Source of the DNA: AWTP1-13 sp033764875
GTDB taxonomy: Bacteria > Pseudomonadota > Alphaproteobacteria > Rhizobiales > Hyphomicrobiaceae
Direction: 5' to 3'
DNA length: 64,000 nt
Assembly: GCA_033764875.1 (NCBI GenBank)
Contig: JANRIO010000072.1
Location: 62,001-126,000, forward strand
The notes below the pieces were generated by a model, which saw nothing but the letters and a program-made list of their open reading frames with translations, had not been told where the DNA came from and ran no database searches. The translations under genes were made by a program, and so were the position numbers. This document shows, piece by piece, positions 8,826 to 18,621 of this stretch (the stretch's first letter is position 1; every line of letters starts with the position of its first letter).

Positions 8826-9574
8826 GTCCGCCACGTGCTCACCCGTGCCTCCAGCCGGCGCACGGTCTCGTTGAAGATGATGGCGACCACCGACAGGATG
8901 ATGATCCCGGCGAACAGCTGCGGCATCTGGAAGTTCTCTCCCCAGTTGGAGATCAGGTGGCCGATGCCCGTGCGCGAGGCATACATCTCCGCGATCATCA
9001 CGCCCGTGAAGTTGAAGATCATGGAGATGCGCAGCGTCTCGAGCAGGATCGGCATCATGCAGGGCACGTAGACGCGCCACAGGATCTGCATCGGCGTGGC
9101 CCCGAACGAGCGGGCGACGAGCACGTAGTCCGAGCGCACGGATTCCACCGCCGCCGTCGCGCTCATCAGGACGACGAACGCGGTCGTGAAGGCGGCGTAG
9201 GCGACCTTCTGCTCGAAGCCGATGCCGAAGGCGAGGATGAACACCGGCAGGAAGATCGATTTCGGGATGCTGAACACGTAGAACAGCATCGGCTTGAACA
9301 GCGCCCCGGCGTAGGGGAACTCCGCGATCGCGATGCCGGCGGCGGCGCCGAGCGGCACCGCGATGACGAAGGAGACGATCACCTCCAGCGCCGTGATCAG
9401 GATCGCCTCCCGCACCACCGGCCGCGCCAGCTGCGTCCCCAGCATCGCGACCACGTCGCTGAGCGGCGGCAGGATCATGGCGTTGACGAGGCCGAGCCGC
9501 GGCGCCAGCTCCCAGGCGGCGAGCACCAGGAGCAGCATGACCGAGCGGGCAAGGATCAGCTGCCAGCGTTTCAC
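8822..9574 (-). CDS. ABC importer permease (SsuC type), first of two
   Basis: 250-residue BPD-transport permease with hydrophobic spans SVMLLLVLAAWELAPRLGL, ALEVIVSFVIAVPLGAAAG and SIFLPVFILAFGIG, and the EAA-loop-like VARSFGATPMQILWRVYVPC. It is clearly related to, but distinct from, the permease at 7198-8013. Its stop overlaps the ATPase start (ATGA). It lies 108 bases after the binding-protein gene, the largest gap inside this operon. Confidence 0.9.
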   Translation of the reverse strand: MKRWQLILARSVMLLLVLAAWELAPRLGLVNAMILPPLSDVVAMLGTQLARPVVREAILITALEVIVSFVIAVPLGAAAGIAIAEFPYAGALFKPMLFYVFSIPKSIFLPVFILAFGIGFEQKVAYAAFTTAFVVLMSATAAVESVRSDYVLVARSFGATPMQILWRVYVPCMMPILLETLRISMIFNFTGVMIAEMYASRTGIGHLISNWGENFQMPQLFAGIIILSVVAIIFNETVRRLEARVSTWRT

Positions 9575-9682
9575 GACGCGTCACGTCCCTGGCGGCATCG
9601 CGGTCCGCCGCCGGGGCGGGCCGCGCGCTGCCGGTTGCTCGTTCCTGCGGGACCCGAGGTGTCGACCAATCGGCGGTCCACG

Positions 9683-10696
9683 TCAGGCCTTCGTGGGCAC
9701 GGGTTTGAACCGGTCGATGAACACGTCCTTTGCCGGTGCCAGGTCCTTCATGCCGATCAGACGTGCGTTGTCGAGGGCCCGCTCCACCCAGTCGAGCTGG
9801 AACTCGCCCGTGCGCGAGATGTGCTTGAGGTTGCCGTCGAGCTCGAATGCAGCGATCTTCTCCGGGATCTCGTCGATCTCGGCGACGAGCTTGATGGCCG
9901 CGTTGCGGTTCTTGTCGTCGACCAGGAAGCCGACGCCGCCGTAGAGCGCGTTGACCGCCTTCTGCACCACCTCGGGGCGCTCCTTGATCACCTTGTCGGT
10001 CGCGATCCAGCTGCCCGTCGAGTGGGCGGGAACCGCCTTGCCGTAGTCGATGACGATGCGCGCGACCTTCTCGTCGACCACCTTGAAGGTGAGTGGCGAG
10101 TACAGCACCGTCGCGTCGATGTTGCCGGTGAGCAGGTTGGGCACCAGGCCGCCGCCGCCGAGCGGAACGCGGGTGAAGTCCACCTTGTGCTCGGCGATGG
10201 TCCACAGCGCCAGGATGTCGGTGCCCGATCCGGCCGACGTGATGCCGACCTTCTTGCCGGCAAGATCCGCAGGCTTGGTGATGGGCGAATCCGTCTTCAC
10301 CACCAGCTGCCAGCCGTAGTAGCCGTTGGCTGCGTTGGCGACGCAGCGCGCGTTGACGCCGCGCTTGAGTCCGCCGGCCACGCTCATCGTCGAGTTCATG
10401 ACGATGTCGGCGGCGCCCGCGGCCAGCGCCTCGAAGCCCTCCGCACCGCTGCGATAGATGGTCAGCTCCGCCTTCAGGCCCTCCTTCTCGAACAGCTTCT
10501 GGCGGATCGCCGTCTCGGCGATGATGGTCGGATAGTAGGTCTTGGTCGGCACGCCGATGCGCACCGTGCCCGCGCCTTGCGCGCGCGCCACGTACGGCAT
10601 GGCAAGGCTTGCCGCTGCGCCGGCGAGCACGGTGCGCCGTGCTACGCCCTGTCGTGTCGTACCCGAGCCGTCCTGTCGTCCCGCACCCCTAGTCAT
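9683..10696 (-). CDS. NMT1/THI5-like ABC substrate-binding protein
   Basis: 337-residue periplasmic binding protein that heads the importer operon. The N-terminus has a twin-Arg-like export signal (VARRTVLAGAAASLAMPYVARA), after which VRIGVPTKTYYPTIIAETAI starts the mature fold. FEALAAGAADIVMNSTMSVA and GKKVGITSAGSGTD are typical of the NMT1 family, whose members bind nitrate, sulfonates, taurine, thiamine pyrimidine and other small anions or heterocycles. The ligand here cannot be assigned. The start ATG at 10696 is preceded by AGGGAGGT. No THI-box riboswitch is visible upstream. Confidence 0.88.
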   Translation of the reverse strand: MTRGAGRQDGSGTTRQGVARRTVLAGAAASLAMPYVARAQGAGTVRIGVPTKTYYPTIIAETAIRQKLFEKEGLKAELTIYRSGAEGFEALAAGAADIVMNSTMSVAGGLKRGVNARCVANAANGYYGWQLVVKTDSPITKPADLAGKKVGITSAGSGTDILALWTIAEHKVDFTRVPLGGGGLVPNLLTGNIDATVLYSPLTFKVVDEKVARIVIDYGKAVPAHSTGSWIATDKVIKERPEVVQKAVNALYGGVGFLVDDKNRNAAIKLVAEIDEIPEKIAAFELDGNLKHISRTGEFQLDWVERALDNARLIGMKDLAPAKDVFIDRFKPVPTKA

Positions 10697-10865
10697 GCGT
10701 ACCTCCCTTTGGCGTTCCTTGTTGGATCGTCTTGTGCAGGGCAAGGTAGCACCCCTGCGCCGCCTCGCAATTGCCCGCGTGCAGCGCGATATGGACAATT
10801 GCCCTCGCGGGCGGGCATGGCCGCTGTCGCCTTTGTGCGCTGCAGCACCGAGCGCGCTAGGTTTG

Positions 10866-12515
10866 CTAGGTATGGATGTGCTGCGCACCGTCGCCGAGAT
10901 CGGGCGTCGTGTCCTTCCAGCGCACCGAGCCGATCGGCCGCTCCAGCATGCGCCGGATGCGCACGGGGCCGGGCCCCTTGTGGAACTCGATGGCGCGCTG
11001 ATGCAACTCGCGCTCGGGCTGCGTCGGGCGGCTGCGCTGGCGCAGGTAGTCGTGCCACGTCGGGCAGTGGTAGCGCTCGGTCCACAGCTCCGGGTCGGCG
11101 ATGTCGCGCGCGATCGACCAGCCGTAGGCGCCGTTGCGCATGCGGCTGGAGCGCACGTGCTGCATCACGGCGTAGTAGAGTCGCGCGCGGGCGGCATCGA
11201 CCCGGTACTCGATCTCGACCACGATGGGCCCGCTGCGCGGCGTCAGCGGCAGGCGCAGCTCCGGGTCCGCCAGCACGTCCGCGTCTCCCGCGATGCCGTC
11301 GCTGACGGCCGGCACCCGGATCCAGCGGCTGAGCAGCGGCGAGGCGATGAGCGCTCCGGCGGAGGCGAGGAGGGCGAGCTTCACGCCGTAGCCGGTGGCG
11401 AGCACGCCCCAGCCCCAGCCGCCGAGCGCCATGCCGCCGGCGACGGCGGCCTGGTAGCTGGCGAGCGAGCGCGCCGCCACCCAGCGCGGGGCGGCGAGCT
11501 GCACGCTGACGTTGCACATCATCATGCAGGCGGTCCACGAGACGCCGAACAGGAGCAGCGCCGCCCCCGTCAGCACCGGCCACCGGCTGAGCGCGACCCC
11601 GATCACGGCCAGCCCCATGCCGATCGAGGCGAGACGCACGGCCGTCTCGCCCGAGAGGCGCGCCCGGATGCGGGCGACGTTGAGGGCGCCGACGATGGCG
11701 CCCAGGCCGAAGCAGCCGAGCAGCACGCCGAACAGCTGCGCCCCGCCCGCCAGCAGGTCGCGGGCGACGAGCGGCAGCAGCGCCGCCACGGCGCCGCCCG
11801 CCAGCGACACGATCAGTGTGCGGCCGATCACCATGCGGATCTGCGGCGCGTTGAGCACGTAGCGGAAGCCGGAGATGATGGCCCGTCCCAGGCTCTCGGG
11901 CGGCAGCCGCGAGGTGTCTGCCTGGCGCCGCCACAGATAGAGCACGGCGAGCAGAGGCACGTAGAACAGGGCGGCGACCGCGAACGCCGCCAGGCCGCCG
12001 GCAGCGGCCACGATGACGCCGCCGATGGCCGGCCCGAAGCTGCGCGCCACATTGTAGCTGATGCCGTTGAGCGCCACCGCCGCGGGCAGCACCTCGCCCG
12101 GCACCTGCTCGGCGACCGAGGCGCCCCAGGCCGGCCACAGCAGCGACGTGCCCGCGCCCACGACGAAGCACAGCACGAGCAGCAGCGACGGCGTGATCTG
12201 GCCGGCGCCCGCCGCCAGCGTCAGCCCTGCCGATCCCGCCAGCGACACCGCCAGCGCCACCATCGCCACCTTGCGCCGGTCGAGCATGTCGGCAAGCGCG
12301 CCCGAGGCCACCGAGAACAGCGCCACCGGCAGCATCAGGGCCGTCTGCACCAGGGCGACCATGGTCGCCGAGCCGCTGAGCCGGGTCATGTCCCAGGCCG
12401 CGCCGACGCCGAGGATGAACAGCCCCAGGTTGGAGAACAGGCTCGCCGCCCACATGTTGCGGAACAGGGCGTGCCGGAGCGGCGCGAAGGTGCCGTGGTG
12501 GCTTTGGTCTGGCAT
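10866..12515 (-). CDS. MFS exporter (DUF894/EntS-like) with C-terminal extension
   Basis: 549-residue protein. Residues about 1-410 form a 12-span major-facilitator transporter: FRNMWAASLFSNLGLFILGV at the start, the loop motif ADMLDRRKVA, then TLIVSLAGGAVAALLPLVAR and LFGVSWTACMMMCNVSVQL. Residues about 430-549 are soluble and predicted cytoplasmic (RSGPIVVEIEYRVDAARARL, YGWSIARDIADPELWTERYH, WHDYLRQRSRPTQPE), resembling the antibiotic-biosynthesis-monooxygenase-like domain found at the C-terminus of this transporter group. Start ATG at 12515, agreeing with the family N-terminus. Exported substrate unknown; relatives export siderophores or drugs. It stands divergent from the ABC exporter operon. 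Confidence 0.85.
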   Translation of the reverse strand: MPDQSHHGTFAPLRHALFRNMWAASLFSNLGLFILGVGAAWDMTRLSGSATMVALVQTALMLPVALFSVASGALADMLDRRKVAMVALAVSLAGSAGLTLAAGAGQITPSLLLVLCFVVGAGTSLLWPAWGASVAEQVPGEVLPAAVALNGISYNVARSFGPAIGGVIVAAAGGLAAFAVAALFYVPLLAVLYLWRRQADTSRLPPESLGRAIISGFRYVLNAPQIRMVIGRTLIVSLAGGAVAALLPLVARDLLAGGAQLFGVLLGCFGLGAIVGALNVARIRARLSGETAVRLASIGMGLAVIGVALSRWPVLTGAALLLFGVSWTACMMMCNVSVQLAAPRWVAARSLASYQAAVAGGMALGGWGWGVLATGYGVKLALLASAGALIASPLLSRWIRVPAVSDGIAGDADVLADPELRLPLTPRSGPIVVEIEYRVDAARARLYYAVMQHVRSSRMRNGAYGWSIARDIADPELWTERYHCPTWHDYLRQRSRPTQPERELHQRAIEFHKGPGPVRIRRMLERPIGSVRWKDTTPDLGDGAQHIHT

Positions 12516-12786
12516 CGGGGAGTTGCAACCTTTCGCAGCGCCGGGCGGCCCGGCATGCCGGTGCCGGCCGTCGGCGCCCGTCAATCAGGGCGCGCACTAT
12601 AGGCACGGATGCCCACGCGGCGGGAGGGCCGAGCGCCTCGGGCTTTGCGGCGGCTTTTGATCCCGCGCAATGCACCTGCCTGCGCCCCTCTGCAATGGCC
12701 CTCTGGGGCGAAACAGCTTCGGCCGCGCAGGCTGGCGTGGCATAGTCGCAGGCATCCTCCCTGTAGGGTCCGTGAGCTGCGTTGGC

Positions 12787-13908
12787 ATGAACCTCGAGCG
12801 CTTCGCAAAGCCGATTGCGGCAACGGCAGACCCCGCCGGCCGGGCGAAGCCGCGATGGACGGGGTCGTGGCCGATGCTGCTGGCCACGCTTGCCGTCGTG
12901 GCGGCCGTTCTCGTGGCCCTCGCGCGCTGGCTTATCATGCCGCCGGTCGTCACCGTGGCGCCGCTCGCGCGCGGGCCCGCCGTGCAGGCCGTCTATGCCA
13001 CCGGTACCGTCGAGGCGAGCGTCACCATCCGCATCGCCCCGCAGATCGGCGGACGCCTGCTCGAGCTCAAGGCCGACGAGGGCAGCTGGGTCGCCGAGAA
13101 CGAGGTGCTGGCGCGGCTCGACGACAGGGACCTGCGCGAGAGCGTCGGCGAGCTCGAGGCGCGGGCCGCCTACGCCGAGCAGCAGTTCGAGCGGGCAAGC
13201 CGCCTGATCGCCACCGGCGCCACCACCAGGGAGCGGCTCGATCAGGCTCAGGCCGAGCTCAACGCGGCCCGGCACGCCCTGCGCCGCGCCGGCGAGCAGC
13301 TGGGCTTCATGTCCCTGCGCACGCCCGTGGCCGGCACGGTCATCCGGCGCGACGGCGAGATCGGCGACTACATCCCGCTGAACCAGCCGGTGTTCTATCT
13401 CGCCAAGGCCGGCATGCCGCTGCGCATCTCGGCCGAGGTGGACGAGGAGGACATCCCCCTCGTGCGCCGCGGGCAGACGGTGCTGATCCGCTCCGACGCC
13501 TTCCCGCAGCGCGTGTTCCGCGGCGAGGTGAAGGACATCACGCCCAAGGGCGATCCGGTGGCGCGCAGCTACCGCGTCCGCATTGCGCTGCCCTCCGATA
13601 CCGCGCTCCTCATCGGCATGACGGCCGAGGTCAACATCGTCACGGCCGAGAAGGAGGGCGTGCTGCTGGCGCCGAGCGCGGCCGTCAAGGCCGGCAAGGC
13701 CTGGCTCGTCCGCGACGGCCGGCTCGTGGCCGTTCCGGTCACGCTCGGCATCAAGGGCCGCGACCGCACCGAGATCTCGGGCGAGGTGCGCGACGGCGAC
13801 GTCCTCGTCGCCGAGCCGTCGCCGGACCTGCGCGAGGGCCAGCGCGTGCGCACCCGCATGCAGCCTCCGGCCGCTGCCGCCGCCGCGCCGTCTCAGGCGC
13901 CGCGATGA
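12787..13908 (+). CDS. HlyD/MacA-type membrane-fusion protein of ABC exporter
   Basis: Periplasmic adaptor of 373 residues anchored by one N-terminal span (WPMLLATLAVVAAVLVALARW). The biotinyl-lipoyl halves flank a short coiled-coil hairpin: VEASVTIRIAPQIGGRLLEL and RTPVAGTVIRRDGEIGDYI, with a helical part YAEQQFERASRLIATGATTRERLDQA between. A beta-barrel segment (AEVDEEDIPLVRRGQTVLI) follows. Start ATG at 12787 is chosen because the anchor begins soon after; the longer frame to 12670 adds a non-homologous leader. It couples to the permease and ATPase immediately downstream in a MacAB/DevBCA-like exporter. Confidence 0.9.
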   Translation: MNLERFAKPIAATADPAGRAKPRWTGSWPMLLATLAVVAAVLVALARWLIMPPVVTVAPLARGPAVQAVYATGTVEASVTIRIAPQIGGRLLELKADEGSWVAENEVLARLDDRDLRESVGELEARAAYAEQQFERASRLIATGATTRERLDQAQAELNAARHALRRAGEQLGFMSLRTPVAGTVIRRDGEIGDYIPLNQPVFYLAKAGMPLRISAEVDEEDIPLVRRGQTVLIRSDAFPQRVFRGEVKDITPKGDPVARSYRVRIALPSDTALLIGMTAEVNIVTAEKEGVLLAPSAAVKAGKAWLVRDGRLVAVPVTLGIKGRDRTEISGEVRDGDVLVAEPSPDLREGQRVRTRMQPPAAAAAAPSQAPR

Positions 13909-15148
13909 TCCGGCTCGCCGCCACCATCGCGCTGAGCCATCTGCTGTCGCGCCGCCGCCAGACGCTGGTCTCGCTGCTCGGCGTCACGCTGGGCGTGGCC
14001 TTCTTCCTCGCCGTCTCCTCCATGATGCAGGGCTCCGACGCCGATTTCATCAAGCGCCTCGTCGACAACTCGCCGCACGTGACGGTCTACGACGAGTTCC
14101 GCGAGGTGCGCCCGCAGCCGGCGCTGCTGTCCTTTCCCGACGCCGTGGTCGAGATCCGCAGCCAGAAGCCCCGCGCCGAGGTGCGCGGCATCCGCCAGTA
14201 CAAGGAGAAGCTCGCCCTGATCGCGGACATGCCGCGCGTGCGCGTGGCGCCCGTCCTCGTCGGGCAGGCCATCGTCAGCTTCGCCGGCAAGGACCTCGGC
14301 GCCACCATCAACGGCGTCGTGCCGGAGCTGATGACCAAGGTGAGCACCATCGAGGAGCACTTCGTGGCGGGCTCGCTCGAGACGCTGGCCTCGGACACCA
14401 ACGGCATCGTCATCGGCACCGGCCTTGCCGACAAGCTCGGCGTGGGCATGGGCAAGAATCTGACCGTGACCTCGCCCGCGGGCGTGGTGCGCATCATGAA
14501 GATCGTCGGGCTGTTCCGCACCGGCAACGCCGCCTACGACGACGGCCAGGCCTTCGTGCTGCTCAAGCGCAGCCAGAGCCTGCTCAACCGGCCCAACGTC
14601 GCCAACCGCCTGATCCTGAAGCTCGAGGACCCCGACCTGGCGTCGTCGGTGGCCGGCGCGGTGGAGGCGGCCGTCGGCTACAAGTCGCAGTCCTGGCAGG
14701 AGGCGAGCCAGGACCTCATGAGCCTGCTCAAGATCCGCCGCATCATGATGTACTCCGTCGTCGGCGCCATCCTGGTGGTCGCCTCCTTCGGCATCTACAA
14801 CGTCATCTCGACCGTGGTGCTGGAGAAGACGCGCGACATCGCCATCATGAAGTCGATGGGCTTCCACGCCCGGGACGTGCTGGTGATCTTCCTCATCGAG
14901 GGCGCGGTGGTGGGCCTCGCCGGCAGCCTGCTCGGCACCGGGCTCGGCTTCCTGATGATGCTGGGCCTCTCCCGCATCGAGATCAAGACGCCGTTCAACA
15001 CCGAGCCCACCTCCCTGCCGCTCGACTGGGGCCTGTTCCCCGTGGCGCTCGGCGTCGGCTTCGCGATGGCCTCGGCGCTGGCTGCCGCTTACCTCCCTGC
15101 ACGCAAGGGCGCCAAGGTGCACCCCGTCGACATCCTGCGAGGCGCCGC

Positions 15149-15152
<4 letters not shown>
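13905..15152 (+). CDS. ABC exporter permease, MacB/FtsX (DevC) family
   Basis: 415-residue permease with the four-span FtsX layout. There is one N-terminal span (LSRRRQTLVSLLGVTLGVAF), then a large MacB-PCD-like periplasmic domain (about residues 40-270, including GQAIVSFAGKDLGATINGV and IVIGTGLADKLGVGMG), then three C-terminal spans (MMYSVVGAILVVASFGIYNV, VVGLAGSLLGTGLGFLMML, VALGVGFAMASALAAAYLPA). The closing KVHPVDILRG is typical. ATG overlaps the stop of the adaptor gene; the stop overlaps the ATPase start. It does not move substrate like an importer but transmits mechanical force to the adaptor. Confidence 0.9.
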
Positions 15153-15865
<713 letters not shown>

Positions 15866-16057
15866 CGGGCCGGCTCCGGTGGCATTTGTTGTGCGCCGCA
15901 GCGAGCCGCTGTGCCCGTTTGCCCTGACCTTCGCAGGATGCATATTCTTGTCCCGCCGCGGGCATGCCATAGTCGCGCCCGGCCGAGCGGCTGCCGGCGG
16001 GCGCCAAGACCCGCGCATCTGCAACCGACGGCTAGGGCACGCACAAGGGAGATTGCC

Positions 16058-17224
16058 ATGCGGTGGTTGGTGTTCAAGGCGGCAGTGGCCGCCATGCTTC
16101 TGGCCGTGCCGGGCGCGGCCTTCGCGCAGGACCCGGTCAAGATCGGCCTGATCGTCGCCATGACCGGGCAGCAGGCCTCCACCGGCAAGCAGATCAAGGC
16201 CGCCGTCGACCTCTACATGAAGGAGCACGGCGACACCGTCGCTGGCCGCAAGGTGCAGGTGATCCTGCGCGATTCCGCCGGCATCCCCGACAACACCAAG
16301 CGCCTGGCGCAGGAGCTGATCGTCAACGACAAGGTCGCCGTCATCGCCGGCTTCGAGATCACACCGGCAGCGCTCGCCGCCGCCCCGCTCGCCACCGAGG
16401 CCAAGGTGGTGCAGCTGGTGATGGCGGCCGGCACCTCGATCATCACCGAGCGCTCGCCCTACATCGCGCGCACCAGCTTCACGCTGCCCCAGTCCTCCGT
16501 CGTCATCGCCGACTGGGCGGCCAAGAACGGCATCAAGAAGGTGGTCTCGATCGTCTCGGACTACGCGCCGGGCGCCGACGCGCAGAAGTCCTTCACCGAC
16601 CGCTTCGCGGCCGCCGGAGGCCAGGTGGTCGAGGCCCTGAAGGTGCCCCTCGCCTCGCCCGATTTCGCGCCCTTCCTGCAGCGCGCCGCCGACGCCAAGC
16701 CCGATGCCATCTTCGTCTTCGTGCCCTCCGGCCAGGGCGGCACCTTCATGAAGCAGTACGCCGAGCGCGGTCTCGACAAGGCCGGCATCAAGCTGATCGG
16801 CCCGGGCGACGTCACCGACGACGACCTGCTCAACGGCATGGGCGACGCGGTGCTCGGGGCCGTGACGGCGCATCTCTACTCGGCCGATCACCCCTCGGCC
16901 AAGAACAAGGCCTACGTCGAGGCGTTCCGGAAGGCCAACGGCTTCCGCCCCAACTTCATGTCGGTGGGCGGCTACGACGGCATGCACCTGATCTACGAGG
17001 CCCTAAAGAAGACGGGCGGCAAGTCCGACGGCGACAGCCTGATCGCGGCCATGAAGGGCATGGCCTGGGAGAGCCCGCGCGGCCCCATCTCCATCGATCC
17101 CGCCACCCGCGACATCGTGCAGAACATCTACGTGCGCAAGGTGGAGCGCAAGAACGGCGAGCTCTACAACGTCGAGTTCGCCACCTTCGAGGCCGTCAAG
17201 GATCCCGGCAAGGCCGCCAAGTAG
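16058..17224 (+). CDS. Liv-type substrate-binding protein, cassette 1
   Basis: 388-residue periplasmic leucine-binding-protein-like receptor. A classic signal peptide (VFKAAVAAMLLAVPGAAFAQ) leads into DPVKIGLIVAMTGQQASTGK, followed by Peripla_BP_6 features (VQVILRDSAGIPDNTKRLAQ, GFRPNFMSVGGYDGMHLIYE). Start ATG at 16058 with AAGGGAG upstream. It is separated from its permease gene by 536 bases of repeat-rich DNA, so transcript stability or termination there could make the binding protein more abundant than the membrane parts. Ligand unknown; the HAAT family also takes up amides, urea and aromatic acids. Confidence 0.92.
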   Translation: MRWLVFKAAVAAMLLAVPGAAFAQDPVKIGLIVAMTGQQASTGKQIKAAVDLYMKEHGDTVAGRKVQVILRDSAGIPDNTKRLAQELIVNDKVAVIAGFEITPAALAAAPLATEAKVVQLVMAAGTSIITERSPYIARTSFTLPQSSVVIADWAAKNGIKKVVSIVSDYAPGADAQKSFTDRFAAAGGQVVEALKVPLASPDFAPFLQRAADAKPDAIFVFVPSGQGGTFMKQYAERGLDKAGIKLIGPGDVTDDDLLNGMGDAVLGAVTAHLYSADHPSAKNKAYVEAFRKANGFRPNFMSVGGYDGMHLIYEALKKTGGKSDGDSLIAAMKGMAWESPRGPISIDPATRDIVQNIYVRKVERKNGELYNVEFATFEAVKDPGKAAK

Positions 17225-17341
17225 GCGCGGGCCGGGGCGAGACCCCGAAGGCGAGCGACGCGTGCGATGAGCGACAGGTCGGCGATCTCGGCTGCGGCGT
17301 GGTGCGGAGACGGGTCCGTGGATCCGGACCGCGCAGCCGTC

Positions 17342-17364
17342 ATGGTCGGGTTTATCCCGACCAT
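17342..17364. repeat. Hairpin shared with 58351-58373
   Basis: ATGGTCGGG (17342-17350) pairs with CCCGACCAT (17356-17364) around a 5-base loop. The same 9-base stem, with a different 5-base loop, stands at 58351-58373, also shortly after a Liv binding-protein gene. The flanks match too (GTC before; CCA after). Confidence 0.75.
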
Positions 17365-17399
17365 CCACCCAGCGGCTTGCTCCGGCGTGTGCGGAAAGT

Positions 17400-17435
17400 T
17401 GGATCCTCGGGACGCGCCCGCGGCTGTCCGGTTGA
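17400..17435 (+). repeat. 36-base block shared with 58406-58441
   Basis: Begins TGGATCCTCGGGAC and ends TGTCCGGTTGA; it differs from 58406-58441 at only two or three bases. Its ATCCTCGGG (17402-17410) has an inverted partner TCCGAGGAT at 17672-17680, so together they bracket the hairpin pair at 17469-17562 like terminal inverted repeats of a small element. Confidence 0.75.
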
Positions 17436-17468
17436 GCTATTCGCAGCGTCGCGGCTCGCTGCAGGCTT

Positions 17469-17498
17469 GCGTGGATGCACGCCTTTGCGGGCATGACG
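17469..17498 (+). repeat. 30-base hairpin repeat, unit 3
   Basis: Same 30-base unit as at 5969, here GCGTGGATGCACGCCTTTGC followed by GGGCATGACG; the stem is ATGCACGC/GCGGGCAT with one mismatch. It forms an inverted pair with unit 4, with starts 64 bases apart. Lies in the 536-base gap between the binding-protein gene and livH of cassette 1. Confidence 0.8.
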
Positions 17499-17532
17499 GT
17501 TGCTGTGGCGAGCCCGCTCGCCACGCCACCGA

Positions 17533-17562
17533 CGTCACCCCCGCGCAGGCGGGGGTCCACGC
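17533..17562 (-). repeat. 30-base hairpin repeat, unit 4 (inverted)
   Basis: On the minus strand reads GCGTGGACCCCCGCCTGCGC then GGGGGTGACG, identical to unit 5 at 58538. The stem ACCCCCGC/GCGGGGGT is perfect. The rest of the gap 17225-17760 holds no convincing gene; an open frame through it only translates these repeats. Confidence 0.8.
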
Positions 17563-17760
17563 CAGCTCGAGATCCCGCCGCTACAGTCGAGCCGTCCTCG
17601 CCCGCAATTCACTCCTCATGCAAGGCTGTGGCCGGCGCCACCGCAACCGCGGCGATTGCCGAGCCGGACAGTCCGAGGATGACAGTGGGAGACATCTAGC
17701 GTCATTCAGATTGCCAAACACGCCCCACGCGTGCGGCAGGCCTCTCGATCAGGACACGAG

Positions 17761-18621
17761 ATGCTGACCATCCTCTTCGACGGCATCGCCTACGGCATGC
17801 TGCTGTTCGTGCTGGCGAGCGGGCTTGCGGTGACGCTCGGCCTCATGAATTTCGTCAACCTCGCCCACGGCGCCTTCGCCATGGCGGGCGGCTACTGCAC
17901 GGTGCTGCTCGTCAACCGGGCCGGCGTGCCGTTCTTCGCGGCGCTGCCACTGGCGTTCCTGCTGAGCGCCGCGCTGGGCCTCGCGGCCGAGCGCACGCTC
18001 TACCGGCACGTCTACGCCAAGAGCCATCTCGACCAGGTGCTGTTCAGCATCGGCCTCGTGTTCATGTCCGTGGCGGCCGTGGATTACACCATGGGCTCGA
18101 GCCAGGTGTTCGTCGAGCTGCCCGCCTGGCTGCGGGGCCAGTTCAGCATCGCCGGCGTCGGCATCGGCCGCTACCGCCTGATGATCGTGGTGCTGTGCGG
18201 GGCACTGACCATCGCGCTGCAGGCCGTATTGACGCGCACGCGCTTCGGCAGCCGGCTGCGCGCCGCGGTTGACGACGCGCGCGTCGCCCGCGGGCTCGGC
18301 ATCGGCGTCGACCGCGTGTTCGCGCTCACCTTCGCCTTCGGCTCGGGCCTTGCGGGTCTCGGCGGCGCGCTCGGCACCGAGATCGTCGGGCTCGATCCCA
18401 CGTTCCCGCTCAAGTTCATGATCTACTTCCTGATCGTGGTGACCGTCGGCGGCAGCTCCAGCATCACCGGCCCGTTCTTCGCGTCGCTGCTCCTCGGCAT
18501 CGGCGACGTTGCCGGCAAATACTACGTGCCGACGCTCGGGGCCTTCGCCATCTACACCATCATGATCGTGGTGCTGATCCTGCGCCCGCAGGGGCTGTTC
18601 GTGCGGAGCGGGGCCCGATGA
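17761..18621 (+). CDS. livH: Liv-type permease LivH, cassette 1
   Basis: 286-residue inner-membrane permease with the LivH pattern: N-terminal YGMLLFVLASGLAVTLGLMN, FVNLAHGAFAMAGGY (the conserved NLAHG segment), RTRFGSRLRAAVDD, RVARGLGIGVDRVFALTFAF and a final span ending LILRPQGLF. ATG at 17761 is preceded by AGGA at a suitable distance. Its stop overlaps livM by 4 bases. It pairs with LivM to form the channel. Confidence 0.93.
   Translation: MLTILFDGIAYGMLLFVLASGLAVTLGLMNFVNLAHGAFAMAGGYCTVLLVNRAGVPFFAALPLAFLLSAALGLAAERTLYRHVYAKSHLDQVLFSIGLVFMSVAAVDYTMGSSQVFVELPAWLRGQFSIAGVGIGRYRLMIVVLCGALTIALQAVLTRTRFGSRLRAAVDDARVARGLGIGVDRVFALTFAFGSGLAGLGGALGTEIVGLDPTFPLKFMIYFLIVVTVGGSSSITGPFFASLLLGIGDVAGKYYVPTLGAFAIYTIMIVVLILRPQGLFVRSGAR

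Noticed and set aside
10697..10865. Possible TPP or other riboswitch before the NMT1-like receptor gene
   Set aside because: No THI-box, cobalamin or SAM riboswitch core sequences can be recognised on the minus strand in this 169-base stretch.
17267..17767. A 166-codon open frame between the cassette 1 receptor and livH
   Set aside because: It also translates the repeat elements (VTPAQAGVHA, VDARLCGHDG) and runs into the livH start in another frame.
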